This document shows positions 34,883-44,307 of a stretch of 64,000 bases of DNA, piece after piece (the first letter of the stretch is position 1; each line of letters starts with the position of its first letter). Under the pieces are notes generated by a model, which was not told the DNA's origin, searched no databases, and saw only the letters and a list, made by a program, of their open reading frames with translations. The position numbers were made by a program, and so were the translations under genes. Source of the DNA: Streptomyces guryensis (lineage in GTDB: Bacteria > Actinomycetota > Actinomycetes > Streptomycetales > Streptomycetaceae); assembly GCF_021261325.1 (NCBI RefSeq), contig NZ_JAJSBI010000037.1:1-64000 (forward strand), read 5' to 3'.

Positions 34883-36313
34883 ATGACTGACGTTCGACGT
34901 CACGACGAGGACCGCATGTCTGCGGACCGCCGCAATCCGAGGATCACCCGTCGGACACTCATCGGGACCGGCACCGCCGTCGCAGCACTGTCTGTCCTGG
35001 GCACCGGGGTGGCACGTGCGACCATCGCTGCTCCAAGAGCCACCGCACGTGCAGGCGCCTGCGCACGCGGATACGCCTTCCTCGACGCGGCCATGGACAG
35101 CTACCCAGGTCAGGGCACCACCCGCCTGGCCCAGAGCTACACCGACCAGGCAGGCCTGTTCAGCACCGCTTTCACCTACGACAACGCCCTCGCGGTCCTC
35201 GGCTACCTGGCTCACCCCGGCCCCGCCTCACGGGCCAGAGCCATGACGCTCGGTGATGCGCTGCTGTACGCGCAGGCCCACGACCCTCAGTTCGACGACG
35301 GCAGGCTGCGTCAGGCCTACAACGTGGGCCCGTACGTCTTCTACGACGGCTCCTCGCAGCCGGACGGCTTCGTGCATGCGGATGGCACCGTCAATGTGGG
35401 CACTCAGTTCGGCTTCACCGGCACGGCCGTCGGAGACATGGCGTGGGCGGGCATCGCCCTGGCCGCCCTGGCCGAACGCACGGGCGCCCGCCGCTTCCTG
35501 GCAGGTGCCGTGCGCATCGGCACATGGGTCGAGAACAACGCCCGCACCGATCAGCCCCTCGGCGGCTACACGTTCGGCGTGGACGGCGCGGGCAACAAGC
35601 TGCCCTACAGCGGCACCGAGCACAACATCGATCTGACCTGCCTCTTCGGACGGCTCGCCCGGCTGACCGGCAACGGTGTCTGGCTGAACCGGCGGAGACG
35701 CGCCGCGGCGTTCGTCAGCAGGATGTGGGAAAGCTCGGGCGGGTTCTTCTACACCGGCACCAACGACGGCGTCACCATCAACACCTCTCCGATCCCGGAG
35801 GACACCCAGACATGGAGCTACCTGGCCCTCCACGACCGCCGCCGTGCCAGGTCCCTGGACTGGGCCGCGGCCAACCTGAAGGTGCTGGACGATGCCAGCC
35901 GGCCCAACAGTACGGTGCCCTCGGGGCAGGCGTACGAGGGCGTCACGTTCAGTTCTGCGTCCCTCGTCGCGAACGAGGACGTTCCCATCGCGCAGTTCCA
36001 GCCCAGGCCCGACCGCAACGGGGTGTGGTTCGAGGGCACCGCCCACCTCGCGCTGGCCCTGCGAGAGCGCCACACGCCCGGCGACGCACAGCGGGCCGAG
36101 CGCCTCATCGCGTCCATCGAGCGCGCCCAGGACAACCTCGGTCAGGGACAGACCGTCGGCGGCACAGCGCTTCCCGCACGGTCGGGCGTGGTGTCGGCCA
36201 GCAGCCCCCTGGACACCGGTTTCGGCTTCGGCTACTACCCGTACCGGCACCTCGGCGCCACGGCCTGGTACCTGCTCGCCGCGGCTCGCGCCAATCCGCT
36301 CCGCGGGCTCTGA
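34883..36313 (+). CDS. Tat-exported putative glycoside hydrolase (alpha/alpha-barrel type)
   Basis: 476 residues from ATG 34883 (GGAG seven bases upstream). A twin-arginine signal is present (PRITRRTLIGTGTAVAALSVLGTGVARA). The mature protein has repeated helix pairs with Gly/aromatic turns and the motif GTEHNIDLTCLFGRLARLTG, typical of six-hairpin glycosidase-like folds. A C-terminal GFGYYPYRHLGATAWYLLAA is also present. The exact family could not be fixed. Its operator and position facing GH16 copy 2 say that it works on beta-glucan or its fragments outside the cell. A decayed copy of its 5' part lies at 30720-31010, and at the left locus it is missing altogether. Confidence 0.75.
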   Translation: MTDVRRHDEDRMSADRRNPRITRRTLIGTGTAVAALSVLGTGVARATIAAPRATARAGACARGYAFLDAAMDSYPGQGTTRLAQSYTDQAGLFSTAFTYDNALAVLGYLAHPGPASRARAMTLGDALLYAQAHDPQFDDGRLRQAYNVGPYVFYDGSSQPDGFVHADGTVNVGTQFGFTGTAVGDMAWAGIALAALAERTGARRFLAGAVRIGTWVENNARTDQPLGGYTFGVDGAGNKLPYSGTEHNIDLTCLFGRLARLTGNGVWLNRRRRAAAFVSRMWESSGGFFYTGTNDGVTINTSPIPEDTQTWSYLALHDRRRARSLDWAAANLKVLDDASRPNSTVPSGQAYEGVTFSSASLVANEDVPIAQFQPRPDRNGVWFEGTAHLALALRERHTPGDAQRAERLIASIERAQDNLGQGQTVGGTALPARSGVVSASSPLDTGFGFGYYPYRHLGATAWYLLAAARANPLRGL

Positions 36314-36459
36314 ACCCGCGGCGGCACCTGGTGTCGGCTCGCGAGTGCCGACACCCTCGCTCCCGTCATCCGCTCACCGGTGGACGGGAGTTCGACCGCA
36401 CGCTGTTCCCGGGGGTAGGACATGCGTTGCGGAGAAGACTGAGAAAGAAGGCGGATCGG

Positions 36460-37029
36460 ATGGACACCGTCCAAGACAACGATCAGCTGAAGGATCAACC
36501 GCTGGAAGCGATGTCGGAGGCTTATGAGGGCAGCCCTCGTGACCCTGCCCGCGCTCGCAGGACGGCCGGCGCCTTCCTCACACGGTTGCAGTCGGTTCAC
36601 AGGCTGGTGATGCCCGATCACACCTTGGACACGGTGCAACTCGTGGTCAGCGAGCTGGTGACGAACGCATGCAAGTACGCATCGGGGCCATGCCTGCTCC
36701 GCCTTGAGCTGACCGGAGACCGCGTCGAGATGTCAGTCTGGGACAGCGACCCAGTGCTGCCTGTGGCCATGGCCACCGATCCGCACAGGGCTGGACAGCA
36801 CGGTCTGGAGATCGTTGTCGCGGTCTGCCAGACCTTCGAGGTGCGCCGGGAGCCGGTGGGCAAACGCATCACCGCAACAGTCATGCTCGCGGCCGACACA
36901 GGAGACCGTCCAGCAGATCACTCCGCCGCGGGCGGATCCGGCACACCCCTGGGCGGCCTGCCATCGCTCGCCGACTGCCCCGAACTCCTGGTGAGCCGGG
37001 GAGAGCACCATGGCGTCGCCCCTCGGTAG
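36460..37029 (+). CDS. RsbW/SpoIIAB-like ATP-binding protein (anti-sigma-factor kinase fold)
   Basis: 189 residues from ATG 36460. A GHKL ATPase core without a sensor: N-box ELVTNACKYA, G1-like VWDSDP, G2-like GQHGLEIVVAV, then RREPVGKRITATV. Streptomyces encode dozens of such stand-alone HATPase_c_2 proteins that control sigma factors or anti-anti-sigma partners. The 35-residue N-terminus and a Gly/Pro-rich tail of about 40 residues are unassigned. A relic of its 5' end lies near 4570 in the left locus. Confidence 0.85.
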   Translation: MDTVQDNDQLKDQPLEAMSEAYEGSPRDPARARRTAGAFLTRLQSVHRLVMPDHTLDTVQLVVSELVTNACKYASGPCLLRLELTGDRVEMSVWDSDPVLPVAMATDPHRAGQHGLEIVVAVCQTFEVRREPVGKRITATVMLAADTGDRPADHSAAGGSGTPLGGLPSLADCPELLVSRGEHHGVAPR

Positions 37030-37165
37030 CAGCTGATCCGTCAGTACCCTTTCGTCTACACACCCTCAGGCGGCCTACGGCAGGCTCGAATTCACCAGCA
37101 GCCCCGTCCGCTCGGGGGCAGATGCGAACGAGACCGGTGCCCGGGGCATGATCGCAGAGGCCTGC

Positions 37166-38212
37166 TCAGGCGGTGGCCCGCCGGATCAGCCGGGTCGGGG
37201 TGATCACGGAGGACAACGGCCGGCCTGCGCTCTCCCCCTTCGCCCGCCGCTCCAGGTCGCGCAGCAGCAGCCGGACCATCAGACGGCCCATTTCCTCGAT
37301 CTCCTGACGGACCGTGGTCAACGGCGGGTCGGTCAGCTCGGCCACCGAGGCCATGTCGTCGAAGCCGACGACCGCGACATCCTCCGGCACCCGGAGTCCG
37401 CGCTCCCGCAACACGCGCAGCGCGCCCGAGGCCATGAGGTCGGAGGCGACAAAGACGGCATCCAGGTCCGGTGCTCTCTCCAACAACTCCGCCATCGCCC
37501 GCGCGCCACCTGTGTCGGTGAAGTCGCCTTCGACGATGAGCTTCGGGTCGGCGTCCAAGAGCATGTCGTGATAGCCGTCGAGCCGGTCCACGGAGGCCGT
37601 CTGGTCCATCGGTCCGGTGATCGTCGCTATGTGTTGGCGCTTCAGTGAAAGCAGATGACGGACCGCCTCGCGAGCTCCGCCGCGGTTGTCGGAGTCGACG
37701 TAAAGGAGGCTGCGGTCTCCCTCCGCCCCCGGCCACCCGGGTCTACCACCGAAGACGGTGGGAATCCCGATGCGGAGGGTGATGTCGGGGAGCGGGTCCT
37801 CGGCGTGCAGCGAAAACAGCAAGGCGCCGTCCACGTGGCCGCCGGCCAGGTAACGGCCCACGCGGTCGTAGTCCGCGTTGCCCTCCACCAGCAGCAGCAC
37901 CAGCTGCAGGTCCTGACCGGTCAGCTCGCGGCTGATGCCGAGCAGCTGCTCGGCGAAGAAGGGATTGGTGAAGACCTTGGTCTCCGGCTCGGCGACGATG
38001 ACGGCGACTGCTCCCGTACGCCGGGTGACCAGCGTACGGGCCGCCTGGTTCGGTACGTACCCCAGCTCCTCGACGGCGCGGCGGACCTTCTCGACCAGGG
38101 CCTCGCGCACCCCGCTGCCCCCGTTGACGACCCGGGAGACAGTGGCTCGGGAGACGCCGGCCCGTTCGGCGACCGCCTCCAGAGTGGGGCGGGATGCGGA
38201 GGTCTGATGCAA
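37166..38212 (-). CDS. LacI-family repressor of the beta-glucan/beta-glucoside regulon
   Basis: 348 residues. The N-terminal LacI helix-turn-helix is TLEAVAERAGVSRATVSRVVNGG with the hinge helix region GYVPNQAARTLVTRRTGAVAV. A periplasmic-binding-type effector domain follows (TNPFFAEQLLGISREL, DGALLFS, YVDSDNRGGAREAVRHLL, FDDMASVAELTDPPLTTVRQ). A palindrome AAGAGCGCTCTCAC lies 64-77 bp upstream, so it is probably autoregulated. Its gene ends the sugar locus, on the same strand as and downstream of the GH1 gene. The probable inducer is cellobiose, laminaribiose or a similar beta-glucoside, as for CebR/BglR; which one cannot be read from sequence. Confidence 0.9.
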   Translation of the reverse strand: MHQTSASRPTLEAVAERAGVSRATVSRVVNGGSGVREALVEKVRRAVEELGYVPNQAARTLVTRRTGAVAVIVAEPETKVFTNPFFAEQLLGISRELTGQDLQLVLLLVEGNADYDRVGRYLAGGHVDGALLFSLHAEDPLPDITLRIGIPTVFGGRPGWPGAEGDRSLLYVDSDNRGGAREAVRHLLSLKRQHIATITGPMDQTASVDRLDGYHDMLLDADPKLIVEGDFTDTGGARAMAELLERAPDLDAVFVASDLMASGALRVLRERGLRVPEDVAVVGFDDMASVAELTDPPLTTVRQEIEEMGRLMVRLLLRDLERRAKGESAGRPLSSVITPTRLIRRATA

Positions 38213-38275
38213 GGAAGGCTCCTATCGGGACGGCACCACTGTAGCTGCCGGTCAGCGGGCGGGGCACACTCGGTA

Positions 38276-38289
38276 AGAGCGCTCTCACC
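38276..38289. promoter_or_regulatory. LacI-family operator, autoregulatory site
   Basis: AAGAGCGCTCTCAC lies in the gap between the GH1 and lacI genes, 64-77 bp upstream of the repressor start. Confidence 0.8.
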
Positions 38290-38377
38290 CGCTAGCACCT
38301 TACGGAGACAAACCCCTATCGCCGGAAGCCGCTGCAGCAGGCCAGCAATGCACGCAATGCGCCTCTGATCCCTCCCG

Positions 38378-39805
38378 TTACGCCAGCCCTGGTTGATCGC
38401 AGTTCACGCCGGGCAGCCGGCCGTGTGCCGCGACGTCCGCGTACCAGCGGGCGCTGTTTTTGGGTGTGCGGCGCTGGCTGGCGAAGTCGACGTGGACCAT
38501 GCCGAAGCGCTTGCTGTAGCCGTACGCCCACTCGAAGTTGTCCAGCAGGGACCACAAGAAGTAGCCGCGGACGTCCGCGCCTTCGGCCATCGCCCGGTGC
38601 ACCGCCTTGAGGTGCGAGCGCAGGTACGCGATCCGTTCCGGGTCGTGGACCTCGCCCTCCGGGTCGGTGTAGTCGTCGTAGGCGGCGCCGTTCTCCGTGA
38701 CGATCAGCGGCGTGTCCGGCAGCTCGTCGCGCAGGCGGGTCAGCAGTTCGTACAGGCCGCCGGCGTCCACCGGCCAGTCCATGGCGGTGCGCGGACCCGG
38801 TGCCTGCAGGAAGCGTGCGTGTGCCGGTGCGGCGGGCCAGGGCGAGGGCACGGGATGGGAGCCGGCGGCGACCACCGTGGGCGTGTAGTAGTTGATGCCG
38901 AGGGCGTCGATGGGCCGGGAGGTGATCTCCAGATCGCCGTCCCGGACGAAGGACCAGTCGGTGAGTAGCCCAGTGTCGGCCCGCAGATCCTGCGCGTAGT
39001 GCCCGCGGAACACAGGGTCCAGGAAGATCCGGTTGGCCAGCGCGTCGATCCGGCGGGCCGCGTCCCGGTCGGCGGGGCCGTCGGTCAGCGGGCGCACCGC
39101 GGCGAGGTTCAGGGTCAGCGACACCTCGGACGACGGGTGCACCAGGTCGCGCAGTACGCCGACGGCCAGGCCGTGGGCGAGATTCAGGTGGTGCGCGGCC
39201 CGCAGTGCGGCTTCCGGCTCGGTCCGGCCGGGTGCGTGGACGCCTTCGGCGTAGCCGAGGAACGCCGCGCACCATGGTTCGTTGAGCGTCGTCCAGGTCC
39301 GTACGCGGTCGCCGAGTGCCTCGGCGACGAGCGCGGTGTAGTCCGCGAACCGCTGGGCCGTGTCGCGCTCGGGCCAGCCGCCGGCGTCCTCGAGTTCCTG
39401 CGGGAGGTCCCAGTGGTAGAGGGTCAGTACGGGGCGGATGTGGTGGGCGTGGAGCTCGTCGACCAGGGCGCGGTAGAAGTCCAGGCCCTTCTGGTTGGCG
39501 GGGCCGCGGCCCGTCGGCTGGATGCGGGGCCAGGACACGGAGAAGCGGTAGTCGGTCAGGCCCAGCTCGGCCATGAGCGCGACGTCTTCACGCATGCGGT
39601 GGTAGTGGTCGGCTGCGATGTCTCCGGTGTCGCCGTTGCGGACCTTCCCCGGTGTTCTGCTGAAGGTGTCCCAGATCGACGCCGTCCGGCCGCCCTCGTT
39701 CGCGGCCCCTTCGATCTGGTAGGCGGCGGTGGCGGCACCCCAGCGGAACGTCGGGGGGAACGTCAACGGGGAGGCGGTAGCCAGGTGAGGGGCAGTCGTG
39801 GTCAT
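38378..39805 (-). CDS. bglC: GH1 beta-glucosidase (cytoplasmic)
   Basis: 475 residues from ATG 39805 (CGGAG upstream). The retaining glycosidase pair is visible: acid/base Glu176 in TLNEPW and nucleophile Glu371 in IVTENGAAYDD. FRWGAATAAYQIEGA at the start and GYFLWSLLDNFEWAYGYSKRFG near the end are typical. No signal peptide is present, so it cleaves imported beta-glucosides in the cytoplasm. The symbol is given by analogy to the bglC gene that follows cebEFG in Streptomyces. The gene follows the permease genes with a 315-bp gap that contains no LacI-type site. Confidence 0.9.
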   Translation of the reverse strand: MTTTAPHLATASPLTFPPTFRWGAATAAYQIEGAANEGGRTASIWDTFSRTPGKVRNGDTGDIAADHYHRMREDVALMAELGLTDYRFSVSWPRIQPTGRGPANQKGLDFYRALVDELHAHHIRPVLTLYHWDLPQELEDAGGWPERDTAQRFADYTALVAEALGDRVRTWTTLNEPWCAAFLGYAEGVHAPGRTEPEAALRAAHHLNLAHGLAVGVLRDLVHPSSEVSLTLNLAAVRPLTDGPADRDAARRIDALANRIFLDPVFRGHYAQDLRADTGLLTDWSFVRDGDLEITSRPIDALGINYYTPTVVAAGSHPVPSPWPAAPAHARFLQAPGPRTAMDWPVDAGGLYELLTRLRDELPDTPLIVTENGAAYDDYTDPEGEVHDPERIAYLRSHLKAVHRAMAEGADVRGYFLWSLLDNFEWAYGYSKRFGMVHVDFASQRRTPKNSARWYADVAAHGRLPGVNCDQPGLA

Positions 39806-40120
39806 CAGGGCTCCGTGGGGGTCGTCGGGGGCGTGGATTGGCGCTGCATGGCCTTGTAGCTCTCAGGGAGACGAACCGGGCATCGGCCGGCCAGGGCTCG
39901 CCCCCGGTTGTGCACCGTGCGGGGAGTGCGTTTCCGTTGTGGTTCTGCGCCCCGTCATCGAGGCAGGTTGATCGGCCCCCGCCCTACGGCTGTTCGGCCC
40001 GAGCGCCGGGGGCGGGGCGTGATGGCGCGCGTCGGGCAGAGGGCTCGAAGAGCGGGGGCCGGCTTGAGGGAGCGCTGTGCGCCCGGGGGATGTCAGTGCA
40101 GTGGGGGGTGTGGGAGTCGG

Positions 40121-41026
40121 CTATCCCTTCACGGCGCCGTGCATGATGCCGCCCACGATGTGCCGGCCGAGCAAGCCGAAGACGAGCAGCACGGGCAGCG
40201 TTCCGAGCAGGGTGCCGGCCATGATGACGGACTGGTCGTGGACGTATCCCCCGCCGAGCTGTCGCAGGGCGACCTGCACGGTCGGCTCTTGCGAGGACAG
40301 GGCGATGATGGGCCAGAAGAAGTCGTTCCACGAGGCCATGAAGGTGAGCATGCCGAGTACGGCCATGCCGGGCCGCGCGATCGGTACGACGATGCTCCAG
40401 AAGATGCGCCGCGTGGAGGCGCCGTCGACCCGGCCGGCCTCGATCAGCTCGTCGGGCAGCGTCTGCACGAGGTACTGCCGCATGAAGAACACGCCGAAGG
40501 CCGACACGAGTCCGGGCAGGATGACCGCCTGCAGCTGGTTCACCCAGTGCAGCTTGGCGACGACCATGAACAGCGGGATCACACCGAGCTGCGGCGGGAT
40601 CATCATCGTGCCGATGGTGAGCGCCAGCAGCGCGTTACGGCCCTTGAACTGCAGCTTGGCGAAGGCGAAGCCGGCGAGCGTGGAGAACAGCACGGTCCCG
40701 ACCGTCACCGCCCCCGAGACGATCAGGGAGTTGAGCAGCGCCTTGCCGATGTCGGCCTGCTCAAGCACCTGCTGGAAGTTGTGCATCAGGTTGCCGCCGG
40801 GCAGCAGCGTCGGCGGGGTCTTGGCCAGCTCCGCGTTGGAGCGCGTGGCCGCCACAATCGTCCAGTAGAAGGGGAACGCGGAGACGAGCGCGGCGACGAT
40901 GAGGATCGCGTAGGCGAGACGGCCCCCGTGCTGGTGGCCTCCCGCCCGCCCCCCGCGCGGGCGGGAGGCACGATGGGAGGGACCGGCGGCCTCTTCGGTG
41001 CGCTGCGGCGCGGCGAGTGTGGTCAT
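40121..41026 (-). CDS. ABC sugar transporter permease (MalG/CebG type)
   Basis: 301 residues from ATG 41026, overlapping the preceding permease by 4 bp. Six hydrophobic segments and the EAA loop EAGRVDGASTRRIFWSIVVPIARPG that contacts the ATPase are visible. The Gly/Arg-rich N-terminal tail is cytoplasmic. It is one of two permeases of a CUT1 importer. There is no ATPase gene in the operon; Streptomyces supply MsiK in trans to such importers. Confidence 0.9.
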   Translation of the reverse strand: MTTLAAPQRTEEAAGPSHRASRPRGGRAGGHQHGGRLAYAILIVAALVSAFPFYWTIVAATRSNAELAKTPPTLLPGGNLMHNFQQVLEQADIGKALLNSLIVSGAVTVGTVLFSTLAGFAFAKLQFKGRNALLALTIGTMMIPPQLGVIPLFMVVAKLHWVNQLQAVILPGLVSAFGVFFMRQYLVQTLPDELIEAGRVDGASTRRIFWSIVVPIARPGMAVLGMLTFMASWNDFFWPIIALSSQEPTVQVALRQLGGGYVHDQSVIMAGTLLGTLPVLLVFGLLGRHIVGGIMHGAVKG

Positions 41027-41970
41027 CGCGCGGTCTCCTTGCGGGTGCGGCGGCGGGCGAGGGCGGTGTTGACCAGCACCAGCAGCACGATGAGGACGAA
41101 CATCACCCAGGCGGTCGCGGCGGCGCGGCCGAGGTGGAAGAAGCCCCAGCCCTGCTCGTACATGTACAGGCCGAGGGTCTGGTACTGGTGCGAGATGCCG
41201 CCGGAGATACTGCCCTCGAACAGCAGCGGCTCACCGAACAGCTGGGTGGCTCCGATCGTGGACACCACGACGGTGAACAGGATGGTGGGCCGTAGCCCGG
41301 GCAGGGTGACGTGCAGGAACTGCCGCCAGCGGGAGGCGCCGTCCAGCTCGGCGGCCTCGTACAGCTCGGCGGGGATGGACTGCATGCCGGCCAGGTAGAT
41401 CAGCGCGTTGTAGCCGGTCCAGCGCCAGACGACGATCGTGGAGACGGCGATCTGCGAGGCCAGCGTGCCCGATTGCCAGTCCACCGGCTGGACGCCGACC
41501 AGGCCGAGCAGATAGTTGATGAGGCCGAAGTCGCGGCCGAAGAGCTGCGCGAAGACCAGGGTCGCGGCGGCCACCGACGTGGCGTACGGCAGAAGCATGG
41601 TGACGCGGAAGACGGTGCGGCCGCGCAGCTTGTAGTTGAGCAGGTGGGCAAGTCCCAGCGCCATCATCAGCTGCGGAACGGTGGACAGGACACCGATGGT
41701 GAAGGTGTTGCGCAGCGCGGTCCAGAAGTAGTCGTCGCCGAACAGCGCGCTGTAGTTGCCCAGACCCCGCCACTGCATCTGCCCCGGGGTCTGCAGCTCG
41801 ACCCGGTAGAGCGAGACGTACGCGGTGTAGAGCAGCGGGAACAGCCCGAAGGCGGCGAACAGCGCGAAGAACGGGGCGATGTAGGTGTACGGCGACAGCT
41901 TGGCCAGGCGCCGCCTCAGGAGGGCCGGCGGCCGCGCGGTCCGCGGCGGGGCGGCGGCGGTCAGGGTCAT
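41023..41970 (-). CDS. ABC sugar transporter permease (MalF/CebF type)
   Basis: 315 residues. Membrane protein with PYTYIAPFFALFAAFGLFPLLYTAYVSL at the start and the EAA loop EAAELDGASRWRQFLHVTLPGLRPT. It pairs with the downstream permease (ATGA overlap) and the solute-binding lipoprotein upstream, from which it is separated by 166 bp containing a strong stem-loop. Confidence 0.9.
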   Translation of the reverse strand: MTLTAAAPPRTARPPALLRRRLAKLSPYTYIAPFFALFAAFGLFPLLYTAYVSLYRVELQTPGQMQWRGLGNYSALFGDDYFWTALRNTFTIGVLSTVPQLMMALGLAHLLNYKLRGRTVFRVTMLLPYATSVAAATLVFAQLFGRDFGLINYLLGLVGVQPVDWQSGTLASQIAVSTIVVWRWTGYNALIYLAGMQSIPAELYEAAELDGASRWRQFLHVTLPGLRPTILFTVVVSTIGATQLFGEPLLFEGSISGGISHQYQTLGLYMYEQGWGFFHLGRAAATAWVMFVLIVLLVLVNTALARRRTRKETAR

Positions 41971-42031
41971 GGGTCAGACCTTCGGTCGGGGGCAGATCGT
42001 GGGGTCGGGGCACGCACGTCGGATGTGGGGC

Positions 42032-42061
42032 GCGAAGGACCGCTTGGGGGCGGTCCTTCGC
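42032..42061 (-). terminator. Intercistronic stem-loop between binding protein and permeases
   Basis: A perfect 12-bp inverted repeat (GCGAAGGACCGC / GCGGTCCTTCGC) has a 6-nt loop. It lies between the sugar-binding protein gene and the first permease. Such structures cause partial termination or mRNA protection and leave more binding protein than permease. Confidence 0.8.
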
Positions 42062-42135
42062 GCCCGGGAGACAGCCGGCTGACCGGGCGCGCAGGGCGGC
42101 GGGTCGGGGGCGTGCCCTGCACACCCGAGGAGGCG

Positions 42136-43440
42136 TCAGCCGACCGCGTTGTCGATGCCCTTCTGCGCGTGGCTCCAGGCGGTGGCGGAACTGGTGCCCT
42201 TCTGCTCGACCTCACCGAGGGCATTGGTGATCTGCTGGTCCACGTCCCTGTCGTGCACGCCGAGCACCTGCACGGGAGAGGTCTGCGCCGCCGTGCCGAA
42301 CAGCTCACCGATCGGCGCGTTGCTGAAGTAGGGGTCCTTGACGCCCTGGACTCCGGCGATGGCTCCCAGGTTCGAGGGGAAGCTGCCCTGCTTCTTGAAG
42401 AGCTTCTCCTGCTGCGGTGCCGCCGTCAGCCACTTGATGAAGGCGTACGCCTGCTTCGCGTGCGGCGAGGTCTTGGGGATGGACAGGTAGGAGCCGCCCC
42501 AGTTGCCGGAGACTCCGCCCGGCAGCGGGGCGACGTCCCACGTGCCCTTGCCGGCGGTGCCGGCCTGGCCCTTGATGTAGCCCAGCATCCAGGCGGGGCA
42601 GCCGATGGTGGCGAAGGAACCGCTGCTGAAGGCCTGGTTCCAGGAGGGGGACCACTGGGTGAGCTTGGCGCTCAGCCCGTCCTTGGCGGCCTTGACCGAG
42701 GTGTCCCAGGCGCTCTTCACGGCCGCGTTCTTGTCGTAGACGAGCTTGCCGGAGGCGTCGTAGTAGCGCTCCTTCTGCTGGCCGATCATCAGCGTGTACA
42801 GGCTGCTGATGCTGTCCATCCAGTGGCTCTTGGCACCGGCCTTGGCCTTGTACTGCTCGCCCAGCTTCAGGTAGCCGTCCCAGGTGGCCCACTTCTTGGC
42901 CAGCTCGGTCCGGTTGGTGGGCAGCCCGGCCTTCTTGAACAGGTCGCTGCGGTAGCAGATCGCCTCCGGCCCGACATCGGTGCCCAGGCCCAGCGTCTGG
43001 CCGCCGGCCGTGGTGGCGGCCGCCCACTTGGCCTTGGAGTAGTCACCCTGGAGGTCCTTGGCGCCCAGCGTGTTCAGGTCCACGAACTTGTCGGACATCT
43101 GCTGGGTGACCGAGGCGGTGCGGCCCACCTCGATGCCCTGAATGTCGGCGAGACCGCCGCCGCCGGCGAGGTGGGTGTTCAGGGCCTTCCAGTAGTCGTT
43201 CTCCTGCTCGGTGCTGGTCTCCTTGATCGTGACATTCGGGTGGAGCTTCTTGTACTCCTGGTACAGGCCGGCTTCCTTGAAGCCGAAGGTGCCGAACAGG
43301 TCGATGGTGAGCGTGACCTTGCCGTTGTTGTCCGCGGACGATCCGGACGACCCGGATCCGCAGGCAGCGAGCAGGGCACCGGCAAGTGCGACCGCCCCGA
43401 GTCTGAGGGTGGCGCGTCTGGCGGCTCGGGAGATGGGCAT
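42136..43440 (-). CDS. Extracellular sugar-binding lipoprotein (CebE-like)
   Basis: 434 residues from ATG 43440 (GGGAGG five bases upstream; the frame to 43512 crosses the operator). Signal peptide RRATLRLGAVALAGALLAACGS with the lipobox LLAAC, then a Ser/Gly linker and the family-1 solute-binding fold (TLTIDLFGTFGFKEAG, LGTDVGPEAICYRSDLFKKAGLPTN, AFIKWLTAAPQQEKLF). It is tethered outside the membrane and captures an oligosaccharide, presumably cellobiose- or laminaribiose-type products of the GH16 enzymes. A perfect operator is 57-72 bp upstream. Confidence 0.9.
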   Translation of the reverse strand: MPISRAARRATLRLGAVALAGALLAACGSGSSGSSADNNGKVTLTIDLFGTFGFKEAGLYQEYKKLHPNVTIKETSTEQENDYWKALNTHLAGGGGLADIQGIEVGRTASVTQQMSDKFVDLNTLGAKDLQGDYSKAKWAAATTAGGQTLGLGTDVGPEAICYRSDLFKKAGLPTNRTELAKKWATWDGYLKLGEQYKAKAGAKSHWMDSISSLYTLMIGQQKERYYDASGKLVYDKNAAVKSAWDTSVKAAKDGLSAKLTQWSPSWNQAFSSGSFATIGCPAWMLGYIKGQAGTAGKGTWDVAPLPGGVSGNWGGSYLSIPKTSPHAKQAYAFIKWLTAAPQQEKLFKKQGSFPSNLGAIAGVQGVKDPYFSNAPIGELFGTAAQTSPVQVLGVHDRDVDQQITNALGEVEQKGTSSATAWSHAQKGIDNAVG

Positions 43441-43496
43441 GGAAGCCTCCCATGGCTTCGGGACGGGATGAGAGACATGTGGTGCGAGCGCAACCA

Positions 43497-43512
43497 TTGA
43501 GAGCGCTCTCAA
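43497..43512. promoter_or_regulatory. LacI-family operator of the sugar import operon
   Basis: TTGAGAGCGCTCTCAA is a perfect 16-bp palindrome 57-72 bp upstream of the binding-protein start. It is the best match in the window and the reference for the other sites. Confidence 0.9.
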
Positions 43513-43819
43513 GCTGTCCAGGACGTTGCCGCAGAGGTCCCGCCTGCGTCAAGGGTTGAATTGGTAACGGATTGGATCCAGCCAACCCCCGAGAGGCTGC
43601 CGGGACCCCCTGACCAGTCGAGCTGCGCTTTACGACGGTTCGTGGTGGGCCGGCCTTGAGGCGCCGACCTCGATGTCTGCGCCATGCCGGGGTCCGTACC
43701 TGGCCAGCTCCCGGCCTGGCGTGAAACAGGCAGGTCCGACACTGGAAGTCGAAGGCGACTGAGCGGATCTTGTCGTCTGAGTGGAGCCACTTCGGTGCCT
43801 GTCTCGTCGGTTCAGTCTG

Positions 43820-44135
43820 ACGGTGTCCGGCGCCGGTGCAAGGTCCGGCTGAAGGCTGCCCTGCTCAGCCGGTCGAGGGGCGGACAGACCAGCAAGGTCC
43901 ACCTCGCCGCCGACCGGAAGTCCCGTCCGCTGGCGTTGCTGCTGACTGCGGGACAGGCGGCGGACAGTCCGCAGGTCATCCCCGTCCTGAAGAAGGTGCG
44001 AGTGCGCGTTCCCGTCGGCCTTCGACGTCGTGCTGCCCCGCACCCGGCCCGACGCGGTCGCCGGGGACAAGCCCACTCGTCCCGTGGTGACCGCGCCGAC
44101 CTACGGAAACGTCACATCAAGGCGCTACATCGGCC
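43820..44135 (+). pseudogene. IS5-family transposase remnant
   Basis: The frame reads RSRGGQTSKVHLAADRKSRPLALLLTAGQAADSPQ, a typical DDE block of IS5-type transposases, where SRGGLTTKIHL is usual. After frame loss it continues as DAVAGDKP...SRG...LRKRHIKA near 44050-44130. No complete ends are visible. The DNA between the operator and this fragment (43513-43820) shows no gene. Confidence 0.75.
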
Positions 44136-44307
44136 CCGGCATCCTCGCCGAGTGCCTCTCCAGCAAGTCAGCCGAGCCGGGGAACAGCCCACCGCCGTCG
44201 GCCACTGAGCCATGCGAGGGATCGCCTCCGGCGGCCCTCACATGCTCAGCCGTACACCACGTCCGTGGACGTGACCAACGCTTCACTGATCTGACGGTAC
44301 CTATTGA

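Noticed and set aside
40064..40077. GGGAGCGCTGTGC-like sequence before the second permease's downstream gap
   Set aside because: The right half does not match the palindrome, and it is not near a start codon with a plausible promoter.
41311..43500. 729-codon plus-strand frame
   Set aside because: Antisense shadow of the sugar transporter operon.
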